Shown here one piece after another: positions 1 to 9,380 of a stretch of DNA of 35,365 nt. The notes under the pieces were generated by a model. It was not told the DNA's origin. It searched no databases and worked only from the letters and a program-made list of their open reading frames with translations. The position numbers and the translations under genes are program-made. The DNA is taken from assembly GCA_013997645.1 (NCBI GenBank), contig PNKB01000035.1, positions 1 to 35,365 on the forward strand, written 5' to 3'. Source of the stretch: Cyanobacteria bacterium PR.3.49. Lineage in GTDB: Bacteria > Cyanobacteriota > Vampirovibrionia > Obscuribacterales > Obscuribacteraceae. The stretch's first letter is position 1; every line of letters starts with the position of its first letter.

Positions 1-312
1 GATCCCCAGAAGCAAGTGCGCCTGACTGTTAACGGCAGCCTCAAGACAGCAGTTTTGAATGATGCTCAAACAGAAAATAAGCTGGCATTGCACAGTCAAA
101 CGCGAGACGGACGCACGGTTGTGGAGTACCCCAGCTATGCGAGCACCGAACCGCTCAATGTAGAATGCGAACATTTCTTGGAGTGCATCGCCAAAGGTGA
201 AAGACCCAGGACAGATGCCAACAACGCCTATCAAGTAGTGCGTATACTTTCCGATGTAGAAAAACGCCTGTCGGGAAGACCCAGTGCCAGAGCCGCTCTC
301 GGCGTTAAGTAG
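1..312 (+). CDS. Gfo/Idh/MocA-family oxidoreductase, C-terminal fragment
   Basis: The frame is open from base 1 (DPQKQVRLTV...) to TAG at 310-312, so this is the last 103 codons of a gene that begins outside the window. The ending, EHFLECIAKGERPRTD followed by an Ala-Tyr-x-Val-Val-x-Ile-Leu helix and EKRLSG, is the usual C-terminus of Gfo/Idh/MocA NAD(P)-dependent sugar or cyclitol dehydrogenases, where a final helix packs on the substrate domain. The Rossmann NAD-binding half is not in the window, so substrate and exact subfamily (for example UDP-sugar 3-dehydrogenase) cannot be told. The GTG at 16 is an internal codon, not a start. Confidence 0.75.
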   Translation, partial: DPQKQVRLTVNGSLKTAVLNDAQTENKLALHSQTRDGRTVVEYPSYASTEPLNVECEHFLECIAKGERPRTDANNAYQVVRILSDVEKRLSGRPSARAALGVK

Positions 313-367
313 ATTGTCAAACAGCAGGTTCTGAAAATAGATTCGGCAAAATCTGTTTACCTGCATT

Positions 368-397
368 TTGAAATCTTGAGGGGACGCGCTATATAAT
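368..397 (+). promoter_or_regulatory. Sigma-70 type promoter of tRNA-Gly
   Basis: TTGAAA (368-373) and a perfect TATAAT (392-397) are separated by 18 bp. The predicted transcription start lies about 10-12 nt before the mature tRNA 5' end at 416. Confidence 0.75.
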
Positions 398-415
398 GAA
401 GACCGCGCTGAAATT

Positions 416-490
416 GCGGGAGTAATTCAGTGGTAGAATGCCTCCTTGCCAAGGAGGATGTCGCGAGTTCGAGCCTCGTCTCCCGCTCCA
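416..490 (+). tRNA. tRNA-Gly (anticodon GCC)
   Basis: A full cloverleaf is readable. The acceptor stem is GCGGGAG (416-422) with CTCCCGC (480-486). The D-loop holds TTCAGTGGTAGAA. The anticodon arm is CCTCC-TTGCCAA-GGAGG with anticodon GCC, and the T-arm contains GTTCGAG. The discriminator is T487 and CCA is encoded at 488-490. A run of T follows at once (491-496), which may help end transcription. Confidence 0.97.
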
Positions 491-548
491 TTTTTTGTTT
501 ACAACATTCAGATCGGCTCCGCGAAGGACCGGTCAGTCAAGGGCTAAG

Positions 549-568
549 CAGGCGCTTCCTGCTATATT
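549..568 (+). terminator. Small hairpin after tRNA-Gly, possible weak terminator
   Basis: AGCAGG and CCTGCT form a 6-bp stem around a CGCTT loop. It is followed by ATATT rather than a proper T-tract. The TATATT at 563-568 could instead serve as a -10 box for the next gene, although no good -35 precedes it. Confidence 0.25.
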
Positions 569-640
569 AGTCAGGCTGGCGGCTCTGCTGCTGCATAATT
601 CATTTGCGGTTTTGAATCATCCATTTGAGAAGACAAGACA

Positions 641-1225
641 ATGGCAGACAAAAAGGACGAAAAGCCTGAAGTCAAAGGATCTGAAAAGAACCCTGACCTT
701 GTCGCCAAGGATGAAAAGGCGTCTGGAACTGGCATTCCAAGCAGTTCAGCCAATCCGCCATTGCAATTAAAAAATCTGCCTCTGCCGGACGATGTGAAAG
801 ACAAGGGCGAAGCGCCAAAATCGGGCATAGCCATGCGCCGTTCGCGCTGGGAAAGCAGTTTTGCCGCCGTCCGCTACATCAACAGTCTCGGGCGCGATGA
901 AGAGGTCAAGGTCAGAGACAGCGACCGCGCCACGACCATTTTTCTTTTGCTCGCATCAATCCTGACTGTGCTTTCGCTTGTAATCAAACCGTTCGCCGGT
1001 ATGCGCTTGCAGTTTGTGCTCATCTGCGACGTCCTGGTCGGCGTTATGCTGGTTTTCTATCTGGCCAATCGATTCGGCATCATCAACACCCTGACGCCGC
1101 GTCAGGCACTTTTGACCTGGCAACTAATCGTCGGTTCGGCATTCTTCGGAATCTTCATGACAATCAACTTGGCAGTAGTCATTGGTATGTTGATTGCTAA
1201 CAGTCCGACGATAGACATTAGGTAA
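641..1225 (+). CDS. Hypothetical three-helix membrane protein
   Basis: I do not recognise this 194-residue protein. The first 95 residues are charged and probably disordered or cytoplasmic (Lys/Glu/Asp/Pro-rich, beginning MADKKDEKPE). Three hydrophobic stretches follow at about 97-115, 122-145 and 160-186 and should be membrane helices. A basic segment (MRRSRW, near residue 65) and a conserved-looking VRYINSLGRDEE patch precede the first helix. The ATG at 641 has only a weak purine-rich SD (GAGAAGA). The gene stands alone between tRNA-Gly and tig. The alternative frame starting at 438 runs through the tRNA and is rejected. Confidence 0.7.
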   Translation: MADKKDEKPEVKGSEKNPDLVAKDEKASGTGIPSSSANPPLQLKNLPLPDDVKDKGEAPKSGIAMRRSRWESSFAAVRYINSLGRDEEVKVRDSDRATTIFLLLASILTVLSLVIKPFAGMRLQFVLICDVLVGVMLVFYLANRFGIINTLTPRQALLTWQLIVGSAFFGIFMTINLAVVIGMLIANSPTIDIR

Positions 1226-1257
1226 AGAGAGCCTGTAGATAAAGTTAAATAGGTACC

Positions 1258-1364
1258 GGCGCATGATAAAATCAGCGCCTGCACGCGGTTCCAAGGCTCT
1301 TGTGCGAGTCCTTGCAATCGAGCGGTTCGGTTTTGAAAACCGGCTGGCCGTGCCTCGTCACCCA
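1258..1364 (+). other. Structured leader upstream of tig
   Basis: Several stems can be drawn between the membrane-protein gene and tig. The first is GGCGC-a-TGAT/ATCA-GCGCC (1258-1279). The second is GCAC/GTGC (1281-1305). The third is an outer CGAG/CTCG pair enclosing the perfect hairpin CGGTTTTGAAAACCG. The last resembles the anticodon arm of tRNA-Ser(UGA), and GAGCGGTT before it resembles a Ser D-loop, but no T-arm or acceptor stem completes a tRNA. It could be a leader RNA of tig or a decayed tRNA remnant. Confidence 0.3.
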
Positions 1365-1406
1365 ATATATACAGATTCTGTATACAACCAGGACAGGTAA
1401 TTAGCG

Positions 1407-2906
1407 ATGAAAGTCACCCTAGACAGGGAAGGCAAAAACATAGTTCGTATGGGTTTGGAACTCGAATCCGAAAAAGCGTTGAAAGCTTACGAGCTGGCCT
1501 GCAGGCAGCTCTCAGGCAAGATCAATATCCCTGGATTCAGACGCGGCAAGGCGCCCCGCAATATCATTGAAAAAACACTTGGTGTCGATTACATCAAGCG
1601 CGAAGCATTGGAAAGACTGGTTCCGGAACTGCTCACCAGAGCAATTTTGGACGAAAATCTGGATGTTATCACAGAGCCTGAAATCGACAATTGCGATTTC
1701 GAGCTGGGCTCTCCTCTTAAGCTGAATGCGAAATTCGAAGTTCGTCCGGAAGTGACGTTGGGTCAATATCTTGGCGTTTCGGTCGAAGTTCCGGAAGCCG
1801 TGATGCCGGAAGATGCGCTCGACAAAGCGTTGCAATCCGTGGCCGAATCTAAATCTTCAATGGCACCTGTGGCAGCGCGCGAAGTCAAAATGGGCGACAC
1901 GGTGCTTATGGATTTCGAATGCAAAGTAAACGGCGAAGTTGTAGAAGGCGGAAAAGCACAGGGCTTGCTCCTCGAATTGCGTGAAGGCGCATTCTTAGAA
2001 GGGTTTTGCGAGCAGGTCGCAGGCAAAATGCCGAATACCGATTTCGAGGTAGAAGCAAAATTCCCGCCCAGCTACAGAAATAAGGAATTGGCTGGAAAGG
2101 ATGCCAAATTCAGTGTTTCGCTCAAAGAAATCAGAGAGCGCACCATTCCTGATGTCAACGAAGAGCTCGCCAAAGAAGTGGGCTACGAAAACCTCGACCA
2201 GCTCAAAGATTTCCTCAAAGAGCGTATCGGTGAGGAAATCAAGCAAGAGAATGACATGCGTTCGCAGCGCGCAGTTGTCGATGCAGTCGTTGCTCAATCC
2301 AAGGTAGATATTCCGGAAACCATGATCGAGCGGGAGCAAAACCTGCTCATGCACCAGCTCAAGCGCTATTTCGAGCAGACCGGTCAGCCTTTTGAAGAAT
2401 TCGAGCGTTCCGATGAATTTCAATCGGTGAAAGATTCGAAATTCGAGGAAGCAAAACAGCGCGTTTTGACCAGCTTGGTCCTCGGCGCAGTGGTCAGACA
2501 AGAAAAAATGACCGTCCAAGACGAGGAGATGACGCCGTACATTGCCGAATTAGTCCAGCGCTATCAAGTGCCGGTCGAGCAAGTTGCTCGCAATGAGGAA
2601 GTACGCCGCCAGATCATGGAAGAAGTTCTGACCAACAAAGTAGTTGAGTATTTGGTCGAGAAAGCAACCATCAAGTTTGTGCCGGAACCTGCCCACGAGC
2701 ACGGTGCCGACTGTGATCACGATCACGAGCACGGCGGCGAAAAGGCCAAAAAGGCCGATACCGAGAAAAAATCCGAAGGCAAGGCTGAAGCGAAGAAAGA
2801 CGCCGAAGCGAAACCCGCTAAGAAGGCTGAGGCTTCATCGGAATCAAAAGCCGAAAAACAGGAAGAAAAGCCGAAAGAAAAAGCCGGCAAAAAGGGTAAA
2901 TCCTAG
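1407..2906 (+). CDS. tig: Trigger factor (ribosome-bound chaperone, PPIase) with His/Lys-rich tail
   Basis: Trigger factor binds the ribosome near the exit tunnel and shields nascent chains. The N-terminal ribosome-binding domain carries the signature GFRRGKAP at 43-50. The FKBP-type PPIase domain lies at about 160-245 (MGDTVLMDFE, then EGFCEQVAGK), and the long helical C-terminal chaperone domain follows to about 425. The protein is 499 residues, against about 430-450 for most family members. The excess is a 70-residue tail: HEHGADCDHDHEHGG (430-444), then Lys/Ala/Glu low complexity to the end. The His/Asp/Cys patch looks able to bind Ni2+, Zn2+ or Cu2+, as in SlyD, but this is inference. 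The gene leads the usual tig-clpP-clpX group. The SD (AGGACAGG) is somewhat distant from ATG 1407. Confidence 0.97.
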   Translation: MKVTLDREGKNIVRMGLELESEKALKAYELACRQLSGKINIPGFRRGKAPRNIIEKTLGVDYIKREALERLVPELLTRAILDENLDVITEPEIDNCDFELGSPLKLNAKFEVRPEVTLGQYLGVSVEVPEAVMPEDALDKALQSVAESKSSMAPVAAREVKMGDTVLMDFECKVNGEVVEGGKAQGLLLELREGAFLEGFCEQVAGKMPNTDFEVEAKFPPSYRNKELAGKDAKFSVSLKEIRERTIPDVNEELAKEVGYENLDQLKDFLKERIGEEIKQENDMRSQRAVVDAVVAQSKVDIPETMIEREQNLLMHQLKRYFEQTGQPFEEFERSDEFQSVKDSKFEEAKQRVLTSLVLGAVVRQEKMTVQDEEMTPYIAELVQRYQVPVEQVARNEEVRRQIMEEVLTNKVVEYLVEKATIKFVPEPAHEHGADCDHDHEHGGEKAKKADTEKKSEGKAEAKKDAEAKPAKKAEASSESKAEKQEEKPKEKAGKKGKS

Positions 2907-3146
2907 GCAGATTCAGGGTTTTGCTCAAAAACCTGCGAGAAATCTAGAGAAATCTAGTAAGATTGCGATTTAATGCTGTTTTTTAGGTTGGCGTTAGATA
3001 ATAACGTTGTACTTATTTAGACCGCCGCGCACGCCGCAATTTCACAGACATCTGGCTATATACAGCTATTTTTTAAAGTCTGAAAATTCGTGCTAACGTG
3101 ATGTTAAGCAACAACTCAAAGCAAACATATATTTGGAAGGAAGAAA

Positions 3147-3824
3147 ATGTCGATCAAGCGCCCCTCAAGGAATGATGTGTATGACCTCTGGAGCATGACT
3201 CCGGCTGCTCAGTCGCCCATGTCCTACTATCCGCCCACAGTAATCGAAACGACAGCCCGAGGCGAGCGCGCATTTGACATCTTCTCGCGTTTGCTGCGTG
3301 AACGCATCATTTTTCTCGGTATGGCGATTGACGACAATGTCGCCAATTTGATTGTGGCTCAATTGCTTCTTCTGGAAGGCGAAGATCCGGAAAAGGATAT
3401 TCGTCTATATGTAAACAGCCCTGGTGGTTCCGTAACCGCCGGATTGGCTATCTACGACACGATCCAACATATCCGTTCGGACGTTTCTACAATTTGTTTA
3501 GGACAAGCAGCTTCGATGGGAGCTTTTCTACTAGCTGCCGGGTCTAAAGGAAAGCGTTTGGCACTCCCGCATGCCCGTATTCTCATTCACCAACCGTTGG
3601 GCGGCGCACAAGGACAAGCTACGGATATCGAAATTCAGGCGCGCGAAATTCTTCGCATCAAACGCCAGCTCAACGAACTGCTTGCCCACCACACCGGACA
3701 GACGGTTAAACAAATTGAAAAGGATACAGACCGAGATAATATAATGACAGCGGAGGAAGCCAAGGAGTATGGTCTAGTAGATGAAGTGATAGCCAGGGTC
3801 GAACCTGCACTTTCAGCCGTTTAG
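3147..3824 (+). CDS. clpP: ATP-dependent Clp protease proteolytic subunit
   Basis: ClpP is the serine peptidase that forms the 14-mer degradation chamber and is fed by ClpX or ClpA/C. The catalytic triad is clear: Ser123 in GQAASMGAF, His148 in ILIHQPLGG and Asp197 in DTDRDN, with the same spacing as in E. coli ClpP (97/122/171). The oxyanion strand SPGGSV is at 91-96. The start ATG 3147 has a good SD (AAGGAAG). About 28 residues precede the conserved YPPTVIE segment, a moderate N-terminal extension that could be a propeptide. The clpX gene follows after 102 bp. The 240 bp before clpP show no strong promoter; a short direct repeat AAATCTAGAG/AAATCTAGTA lies at about 2940-2957. Confidence 0.98.
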   Translation: MSIKRPSRNDVYDLWSMTPAAQSPMSYYPPTVIETTARGERAFDIFSRLLRERIIFLGMAIDDNVANLIVAQLLLLEGEDPEKDIRLYVNSPGGSVTAGLAIYDTIQHIRSDVSTICLGQAASMGAFLLAAGSKGKRLALPHARILIHQPLGGAQGQATDIEIQAREILRIKRQLNELLAHHTGQTVKQIEKDTDRDNIMTAEEAKEYGLVDEVIARVEPALSAV

Positions 3825-3859
3825 GCACTACAGCCATAAATCCAGGCACCGCCTCGAAA

Positions 3860-3877
3860 TTATAGAAAAACCTATAA
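3860..3877. promoter_or_regulatory. Inverted repeat in the clpP-clpX gap
   Basis: TTATAG-aaaaac-CTATAA is a perfect 6-bp inverted repeat with a 6-nt spacer and contains -10-like hexamers. It could be an operator or promoter for clpX or a small RNA hairpin. It has no T-tract. Confidence 0.25.
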
Positions 3878-3926
3878 GCGGACCGCCGGAAACACCTAAC
3901 GGAAACACTAAGTAGAAGGACAACAG

Positions 3927-5225
3927 ATGCCTAAGCAATCAGACAACCGTCTAAAGTGCTCGTTCTGTGGAAAGAGTCAGGATCAGGTCAAAAAACTGAT
4001 TGCCGGGCCTGGGGTGTATATATGCGATGAATGTGTCGACCTCTGCAACGAGATTCTCGATGAGGAGCTGTTCGATGGCGCACCGCAACCGGCGGCTACC
4101 GAGGCGGTGCTGCCTAATCTGGTAGATATACCGAAGCCTCAAGAAATTAAGAGCTTCCTCGACCAGCACATTGTTGGTCAGACTTCCGCTAAGAAGATCT
4201 TGTCCGTGGCTGTCTACAACCACTACAAGCGGATCAGCCACAATTCCGAGATGTCCGAGCAAGTGGAAATCCAAAAGTCCAATATCTTGCTCATCGGTCC
4301 GACCGGATGCGGAAAGACGCTTTTGGCGCAGACTCTTGCCAAATTGCTCGATGTGCCGTTTGCAGTCGCCGATGCCACTACTCTTACGGAAGCAGGCTAT
4401 GTAGGCGAAGATGTGGAAAACATTCTTTTGCGTCTATATCAAGCTGCCGACTATGACATCAAGAAGGCCGAGCGCGGCATTATCTACATCGATGAAATCG
4501 ACAAAATTTCGCGCAAATCTGAAAACACCTCAATTACTCGAGATGTTTCCGGAGAAGGCGTTCAACAAGCGCTCCTGAAGATGATCGAAGGTACGGTCGC
4601 CAATGTGCCGCCCCAGGGGGGTCGCAAACATCCGCACCAGGAGTTCATCCAGATCAATACTGCCAATATCCTCTTCATTTGCGGCGGAGCATTCGTCGGT
4701 CTCGATAAGATTGTCGAAGCCAGAGTTTCGTCCAACCGCAATATTGGCTTCGGCTCCGACAGACCGCTGACGGCCTGGGAGCGTGAGCTGAAAGCAAGCA
4801 AAATTCTCAAAGATACGGCACCAGACGATTTGCTCAAATTCGGACTGATTCCTGAGTTTGTCGGACGTATGCCGGTTATCGCCGTTCTCGAATCGCTTGA
4901 CGAAGAGGCGCTGGTCAAGATCCTTGTCGAGCCCAAAAACGCTATTCTCAAGCAGTATCAACAATTGCTTCATCTGGACGGCGTCGATCTCAAGTTTGAC
5001 CAGGAAGCAATCAGAGCTGTGGCTGAAGAAGCAATCAAGCGCAAAACCGGTGCCAGAGCACTTCGCGCTATCGTTGAAGAAATCATGCTCGACATCATGT
5101 ATGAAGTGCCGTCGCGAAGCGATATTAAGACGGTCCACATCACCAAAGAACTGGTCGAAAAGCGCTCCACGGCGGAGCTTCTGCAGTTGCCTAACAAGAC
5201 CAAGCCTAAAGGCGAAATTGCCTGA
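3927..5225 (+). CDS. clpX: ClpX unfoldase, ATPase subunit of ClpXP
   Basis: ClpX is the AAA+ unfoldase that selects substrates and threads them into ClpP. Its N-terminal zinc-binding domain has four cysteines, C11, C14, C33 and C36 (CSFC and CDEC). Walker A is GPTGCGKT (124-131). The pore loop GYVGEDVE is at 157-164, Walker B is IIYIDEID (185-192), and the sensor/arginine region contains EFVGRMP. The 432-residue length is normal. The ATG at 3927 has SD GAAGGA at 7-8 nt. It lies downstream of clpP and 61 bp upstream of lon, all on the same strand, so the three may share transcripts. Confidence 0.98.
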   Translation: MPKQSDNRLKCSFCGKSQDQVKKLIAGPGVYICDECVDLCNEILDEELFDGAPQPAATEAVLPNLVDIPKPQEIKSFLDQHIVGQTSAKKILSVAVYNHYKRISHNSEMSEQVEIQKSNILLIGPTGCGKTLLAQTLAKLLDVPFAVADATTLTEAGYVGEDVENILLRLYQAADYDIKKAERGIIYIDEIDKISRKSENTSITRDVSGEGVQQALLKMIEGTVANVPPQGGRKHPHQEFIQINTANILFICGGAFVGLDKIVEARVSSNRNIGFGSDRPLTAWERELKASKILKDTAPDDLLKFGLIPEFVGRMPVIAVLESLDEEALVKILVEPKNAILKQYQQLLHLDGVDLKFDQEAIRAVAEEAIKRKTGARALRAIVEEIMLDIMYEVPSRSDIKTVHITKELVEKRSTAELLQLPNKTKPKGEIA

Positions 5226-5236
5226 TAGAGCAAATT

Positions 5237-5264
5237 CTTGCCGGCAAGCCGTACAATTTATAGT
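5237..5264 (+). promoter_or_regulatory. Palindrome and possible promoter between clpX and lon
   Basis: CTTGCCGGCAAG (5237-5248) is a perfect 12-bp palindrome. It overlaps TTGCCG, and TATAGT (5259-5264) lies 15 bp after that hexamer, so a repressor-type operator over a lon promoter is possible. The -35 is poor and the spacing short, so this is tentative. Confidence 0.3.
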
Positions 5265-5286
5265 CCGTAGAAGCGCTTGAGGCAGA

Positions 5287-7698
5287 ATGGCCGTTTTGAG
5301 CACAACTTCTTTTTCTCTGATTCCACTGAGGGATGTGGTTGTTTTTCCTCAGATGGTTCAAGCTCTTTTTGTCAGCCGTCCAAAATCGATAGCCGCACTG
5401 GAACAGGCATTGCTGCGCGATGATCGCCTGGTAGTTCTGGTCGCACAGAAAGATCCGGAATGCGAAAATCCGAAAGAAGATGACATCTATCAGCTCGGCA
5501 CTTTGGCTGAAGTTATGCAGATGCTCAAGCTGCCGGACGGCACCGTGAAAGCTCTTGTCGAGGGCTCTTGCCGGGTTTCTCTCGATAAAGTCATTGATGA
5601 TCCGGAGCATTTTTCCGCAGTCGTCACGTCCCAAGACGAAACCAATCAGGAAGACGAATCGACCAAAACACTGGTACGCGTGGCAGTCGAGAAATTCGAG
5701 CAATACGTCAAAACCACCAAGAAGATCAATCCCGAAAGTCTGCTTGCTGTCTCAGGCATCGGGCAACCTGGGCGCCTTGCCGATATCATCGCCACTTATC
5801 TGGGGCTGGATCTGGCTGAGCGTCAGAAGTGCCTGGAGATAATCGATGCCACCGAGAGACTGGAGTACGTGAGCCAGCTGCTCTCTCGTGAATTGGAGTT
5901 TGCTGAGTTAGAACAACAGATTCACGACCGTGTGCGTTTCAATTTAGAAAAAACGCAGCGTGAATATTACTTGCGCGAAAAAATCCGCATTATTCAAGAC
6001 GAGCTCAATGCCGAAGGCGAGCAGCAAGGCGAGATTGCCGAGTACAAACAAAAAATTGCCAAAGCGAAAATCACAGGAACCGCACTGGAAAAAGCTCAGA
6101 AAGAGCTTTCACGGCTCGAAAAGATGATGCCTCAAAGCGCTGAGGCTGCCGTGATTCGGACCTACCTCGACACGCTGGTATCTTTGCCATGGTCGAAGCG
6201 TTCGCGAGAAGTAATCGACTTGAAGAAGGCCGATCAGATTCTGGAAGAAGACCATTACGGGCTGGATAAAGTCAAAGAAAGAATTATCGAATATCTGGCA
6301 GTACGCAAACTGTCTCGCCAGAATCAGGGCACCATCCTCTGTCTTGTTGGCCCGCCCGGCGTTGGAAAAACCAGTTTGGTCAAGTCCATTGCGCGCAGCA
6401 TGAATCGCCAGTTCGCCCGTATCAGCCTGGGTGGCGTCAACGATGAAGCTGAAATCCGCGGGCACCGGCGCACTTATATCGGCGCCATGCCCGGGCGGAT
6501 TATTCAAGCGATTAAGACTTCCGGAACAAAAAATCCAGTCATTCTCCTTGATGAAATCGAGAAGATGACGCGCAGCTATATGGGCGATCCGACAGCGGCC
6601 ATGCTGGAAGTGCTTGATCCGGATCAAAACGAAGATTTCACCGATCACTATCTAGATGCGCCGTTTTCGTTGGCCGAAGTGATGTTCGTCGCCACCGCCA
6701 ATACCCTGGAGAATGTCCCCAGACCCCTCCACGACCGGCTTGAAGTTATTCACATCTCCGGCTACACGGAAGAAGAGAAAGTGGCCATTGCTGAACAGCA
6801 CGTGATTCCAAAGACTCTGGAGAAACATGGACTGAGCAAAAAACAGCTCAAATTCATGGATGCATCTCTTCGGAAGATCATTCAGGAATATACTCGCGAA
6901 GCCGGTGTCCGTGCGCTCGAACGCAATATCGCTACGATTGCAAGAAAAGTTGTTACTCAGATAGTCAAAAACAAAAATGCCACTGTAAAAGTTGCACCGA
7001 ATATGGTGACAACCTATCTGGGACCGCCCAAAGTGATCCGCGAAAATGAAGTCCGCGGTCCGCAAATCGGTATCGTTACCGGCTTGGCCTGGACTGAAAT
7101 AGGCGGCGAAACGCTTTCGGTCGAAGTGAATATCATGCCCGGCAAAGGCAAATTGCAATTAACCGGACAATTGGGCGACGTCATGAAAGAGTCGGCGCAT
7201 GCCGCTTTCAGCTATGTTCGCAGCCACGCTGGCAAGCTCAATTTGCCTGCCAATTTCCATGACGAAATCGACATTCACGTGCATATTCCGGAAGGCGCCA
7301 TTCCCAAAGATGGACCCTCAGCCGGTATTGCCCTGGCTACTGCACTTCTTTCTGCTGTTGCCAAACGTCCGGTGCGCTCTTCTTTGGCAATGACCGGCGA
7401 AATAACGCTCAGGGGGCGGGTGTTACCGATCGGCGGGTTGAAGGAAAAGGTGCTTGCCGCTCTTCGTCAAGGCGTAAAAACAGTATTGTTTCCCCGCGGC
7501 AATGAGAAAGATTTGCAGGACATTCCGGACTATGTGCAGAAGCGCATAGAGCTAGTGCCGGTAGGACATCTCGATGAAGTCTTCAAAATCGCCTTTACGG
7601 ACAAATCTAAAAATCCACCTAATGGAAAGGCGCGTGGCGTGCAAAAGTTGGTTGCTAAGAGAGGCACCAAGCGCAGCGCGCAGTCCAGACGCAAATAA
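5287..7698 (+). CDS. lon: Lon protease (ATP-dependent Ser-Lys protease)
   Basis: Lon degrades misfolded and regulatory proteins in the cytoplasm in a homohexamer. The N-terminal LON substrate-binding domain is visible from [15 protein letters not shown] to about residue 200. A coiled helical region follows ([16 protein letters not shown]). Walker A is GPPGVGKT (355-362) and Walker B is [10 protein letters not shown]. The protease domain has the dyad Ser678 (PKDGPSAG) and Lys721 ([10 protein letters not shown]), spaced exactly as in E. coli (679/722). The length is 803 residues, plus a short basic tail ([13 protein letters not shown]). The start ATG 5287 has a GAGG SD. Confidence 0.98.
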   Translation: MAVLSTTSFSLIPLRDVVVFPQMVQALFVSRPKSIAALEQALLRDDRLVVLVAQKDPECENPKEDDIYQLGTLAEVMQMLKLPDGTVKALVEGSCRVSLDKVIDDPEHFSAVVTSQDETNQEDESTKTLVRVAVEKFEQYVKTTKKINPESLLAVSGIGQPGRLADIIATYLGLDLAERQKCLEIIDATERLEYVSQLLSRELEFAELEQQIHDRVRFNLEKTQREYYLREKIRIIQDELNAEGEQQGEIAEYKQKIAKAKITGTALEKAQKELSRLEKMMPQSAEAAVIRTYLDTLVSLPWSKRSREVIDLKKADQILEEDHYGLDKVKERIIEYLAVRKLSRQNQGTILCLVGPPGVGKTSLVKSIARSMNRQFARISLGGVNDEAEIRGHRRTYIGAMPGRIIQAIKTSGTKNPVILLDEIEKMTRSYMGDPTAAMLEVLDPDQNEDFTDHYLDAPFSLAEVMFVATANTLENVPRPLHDRLEVIHISGYTEEEKVAIAEQHVIPKTLEKHGLSKKQLKFMDASLRKIIQEYTREAGVRALERNIATIARKVVTQIVKNKNATVKVAPNMVTTYLGPPKVIRENEVRGPQIGIVTGLAWTEIGGETLSVEVNIMPGKGKLQLTGQLGDVMKESAHAAFSYVRSHAGKLNLPANFHDEIDIHVHIPEGAIPKDGPSAGIALATALLSAVAKRPVRSSLAMTGEITLRGRVLPIGGLKEKVLAALRQGVKTVLFPRGNEKDLQDIPDYVQKRIELVPVGHLDEVFKIAFTDKSKNPPNGKARGVQKLVAKRGTKRSAQSRRK

Positions 7699-8030
7699 GA
7701 GTTCTGTTTCCACAAAATAAGAAATCTGTTGGTTTTGCTTTCGGAAAGCCAAGAGAAAGCTCTCCAACGACCGGAAAATTAGGCGTTTTGCTCAATCGGC
7801 GCTGCACCATTGTGAACATTGCCTTACGCCGTTAGCTAAAAAGTATGAGACCCGGGGGTGCCCGGCAATGCTTGTCAATTACCGCAAGAATACTAAATAT
7901 GGCTGGTTACGCCGTTTTTAATTGATATGATCAGGCTGCTATTTGGGTACCTCAAGCCCCCTGGCTGCGCCTTTCTGCCAGCTGCGGGTGGAGGGGATGT
8001 TCATCCTGCACGCGCACATAGGAGTTCTCC
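7699..8030 (+). other. Intergenic region, lon to aminotransferase
   Basis: No gene or strong terminator is seen here. A CCGGGGGTGCCCGG hairpin lies near 7852-7868. A likely promoter is listed separately. After it, CCCC/GGGG (7957-7960/7993-7996) can enclose CTGGC/GCCAG (7961-7965/7977-7981), giving a structured leader of moderate strength just before the SD. Confidence 0.4.
7923..7931 (+). promoter_or_regulatory. Extended -10 promoter for the aminotransferase operon
   Basis: TGATATGAT fits an extended -10 element (TGnTATAAT). The -35 candidate TGGTTA at 7904-7909 is weak. An alternative start is TTGTCA (7872-7877) with TAAATA (7894-7899) at 16-bp spacing. Either would give a leader of about 90-125 nt. 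Confidence 0.4.
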
Positions 8031-9332
8031 ATGGTAATGACTGATACGACCAACAAAAACCTTTCCTATCTCGCTATGGACGACGAGTATGTCAATCCAG
8101 TGTTAGCGCGTTCGGCAAGAATCGTAGCCCACAAAGCAAAGGGCTCCTACATTTACGACCGCAATGGTGATGCTTATCTGGACTTCTCCACCGGCATCGC
8201 CGTCAACAATGTCGGTCACTGCCATCCCAAAGTTGTTGAAGCCGTCAAAAAACAGTGCGAAGAGCTCATTCACACCTCTGTTGTTGTGCACCACGAGCGC
8301 TACATCGAACTGGCGAAAAAAGTGGTTGAAATAACACCCAAGTCTCTCAATTCGGCATTCTTTGCCAACTCCGGTGCTGAAGCGGTTGAAGGTGCAGTCA
8401 AACTGGCTCGCTATGTGACCGGACGTCCCGCCATCATCAATTTCCGCGGTTCTTTCCACGGACGCACGTTCATGACGATGGCACTGACGACATCCAAGCT
8501 CTACTACCGTGAAAATTACGAGCCGCTTCCCGGAGCCATTCACACAGCCCTTTTTCCTTACGAATATCGCTCGCACTACAAAGGCGACACTAAGAAAGTT
8601 ATCCAAGAGTCTCTCGAATACATCGATATGCTCTTCCATCAATTCATAAACCCTGCGCAAGTCGCAGCCTTTATCATCGAGCCGATTCTCGGAGAGGGCG
8701 GTTATGTACCGGCTCCGGAAGGCTTCATCAAAGAATTGCGCAAACTTGCCGATGAGCACGGCATCATGCTCATCATCGACGAAGTTCAAACCGGCTTTGC
8801 TCGCACCGGCAAAATGTTCTGCATCGAGTACGAAGGCGTCGAGCCGGACATTCTCGTAATGGCAAAAGGAATCGCAGGCGGCATGCCGCTTTCCGGTTTC
8901 GTTTCCAGAAGAGACATCACCAATAAATGGCCCGCAGGCCGCCACGGCACCACTTTCGGTGGTAACCCGGTAAGCTGCGCAGCCGCACTCGCCACCATCG
9001 ATGTAATTCAAGAAGAGAAGCTTGCTGAACGTGCCACCAAGATGGGCGCGGACATCATGAAGCGTTTCAAGAAATTCCAAGAAAGCAACAAGCACTTAGG
9101 CGATGTCCGCGGCAAAGGCTTGATGATTGGTCTGGAATTCAATGATGAGAAAGGTGCTCCCAGCAAAGAAATTGCCGACCAAGTCGCAGCAAAATGCCTG
9201 GAGCAGAAATTGATTGTGTTGACCTGCGGACAGCAAGGTCAGGTTATTCGCTTGATCCCGCCGCTCAATCTTTCCGATGCGGATGCGGAGAAAGCTTGCG
9301 ACATCCTCGAGAAAGCAATGAAGCTCAAGTAA
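8031..9332 (+). CDS. gabT: Class III (GabT-type) omega-aminotransferase
   Basis: This is a PLP-dependent aminotransferase of 433 residues in the 4-aminobutyrate/acetylornithine group. It should move an omega-amino group, most likely from 4-aminobutyrate or 5-aminovalerate, to 2-oxoglutarate and release a semialdehyde. The PLP lysine is K279 in VMAKGIAGG. IIDEVQTGFARTG and the substrate-side NSGAEAVEGA are also typical. The ATG at 8031 is preceded by AGGAG at 6 nt; the next ATG (8037) is possible. An aldehyde dehydrogenase follows 48 bp later, which fits a transaminase-dehydrogenase pair. The precise substrate cannot be decided from sequence. Confidence 0.85.
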   Translation: MVMTDTTNKNLSYLAMDDEYVNPVLARSARIVAHKAKGSYIYDRNGDAYLDFSTGIAVNNVGHCHPKVVEAVKKQCEELIHTSVVVHHERYIELAKKVVEITPKSLNSAFFANSGAEAVEGAVKLARYVTGRPAIINFRGSFHGRTFMTMALTTSKLYYRENYEPLPGAIHTALFPYEYRSHYKGDTKKVIQESLEYIDMLFHQFINPAQVAAFIIEPILGEGGYVPAPEGFIKELRKLADEHGIMLIIDEVQTGFARTGKMFCIEYEGVEPDILVMAKGIAGGMPLSGFVSRRDITNKWPAGRHGTTFGGNPVSCAAALATIDVIQEEKLAERATKMGADIMKRFKKFQESNKHLGDVRGKGLMIGLEFNDEKGAPSKEIADQVAAKCLEQKLIVLTCGQQGQVIRLIPPLNLSDADAEKACDILEKAMKLK

Positions 9333-9380
9333 AAAGTATCTGGTTTGCACGTTATTCAATAAAAACTGCAGGAGAAAGTC

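Noticed and set aside
438..770. Open frame starting MPPCQGGCREF
   Set aside because: It begins inside tRNA-Gly and overlaps the better supported membrane-protein gene in another frame.
1294..1364. Complete tRNA-Ser(UGA) gene
   Set aside because: Anticodon arm and D-loop similarity exist, but there is no GTTCGA T-arm or proper acceptor stem, and only about 20 nt follow the anticodon stem.
8103..9095. 330-codon minus-strand frame opposite the aminotransferase
   Set aside because: It is antisense to a gene with clear catalytic residues; the translation is Cys/Phe/His-rich with no domain.
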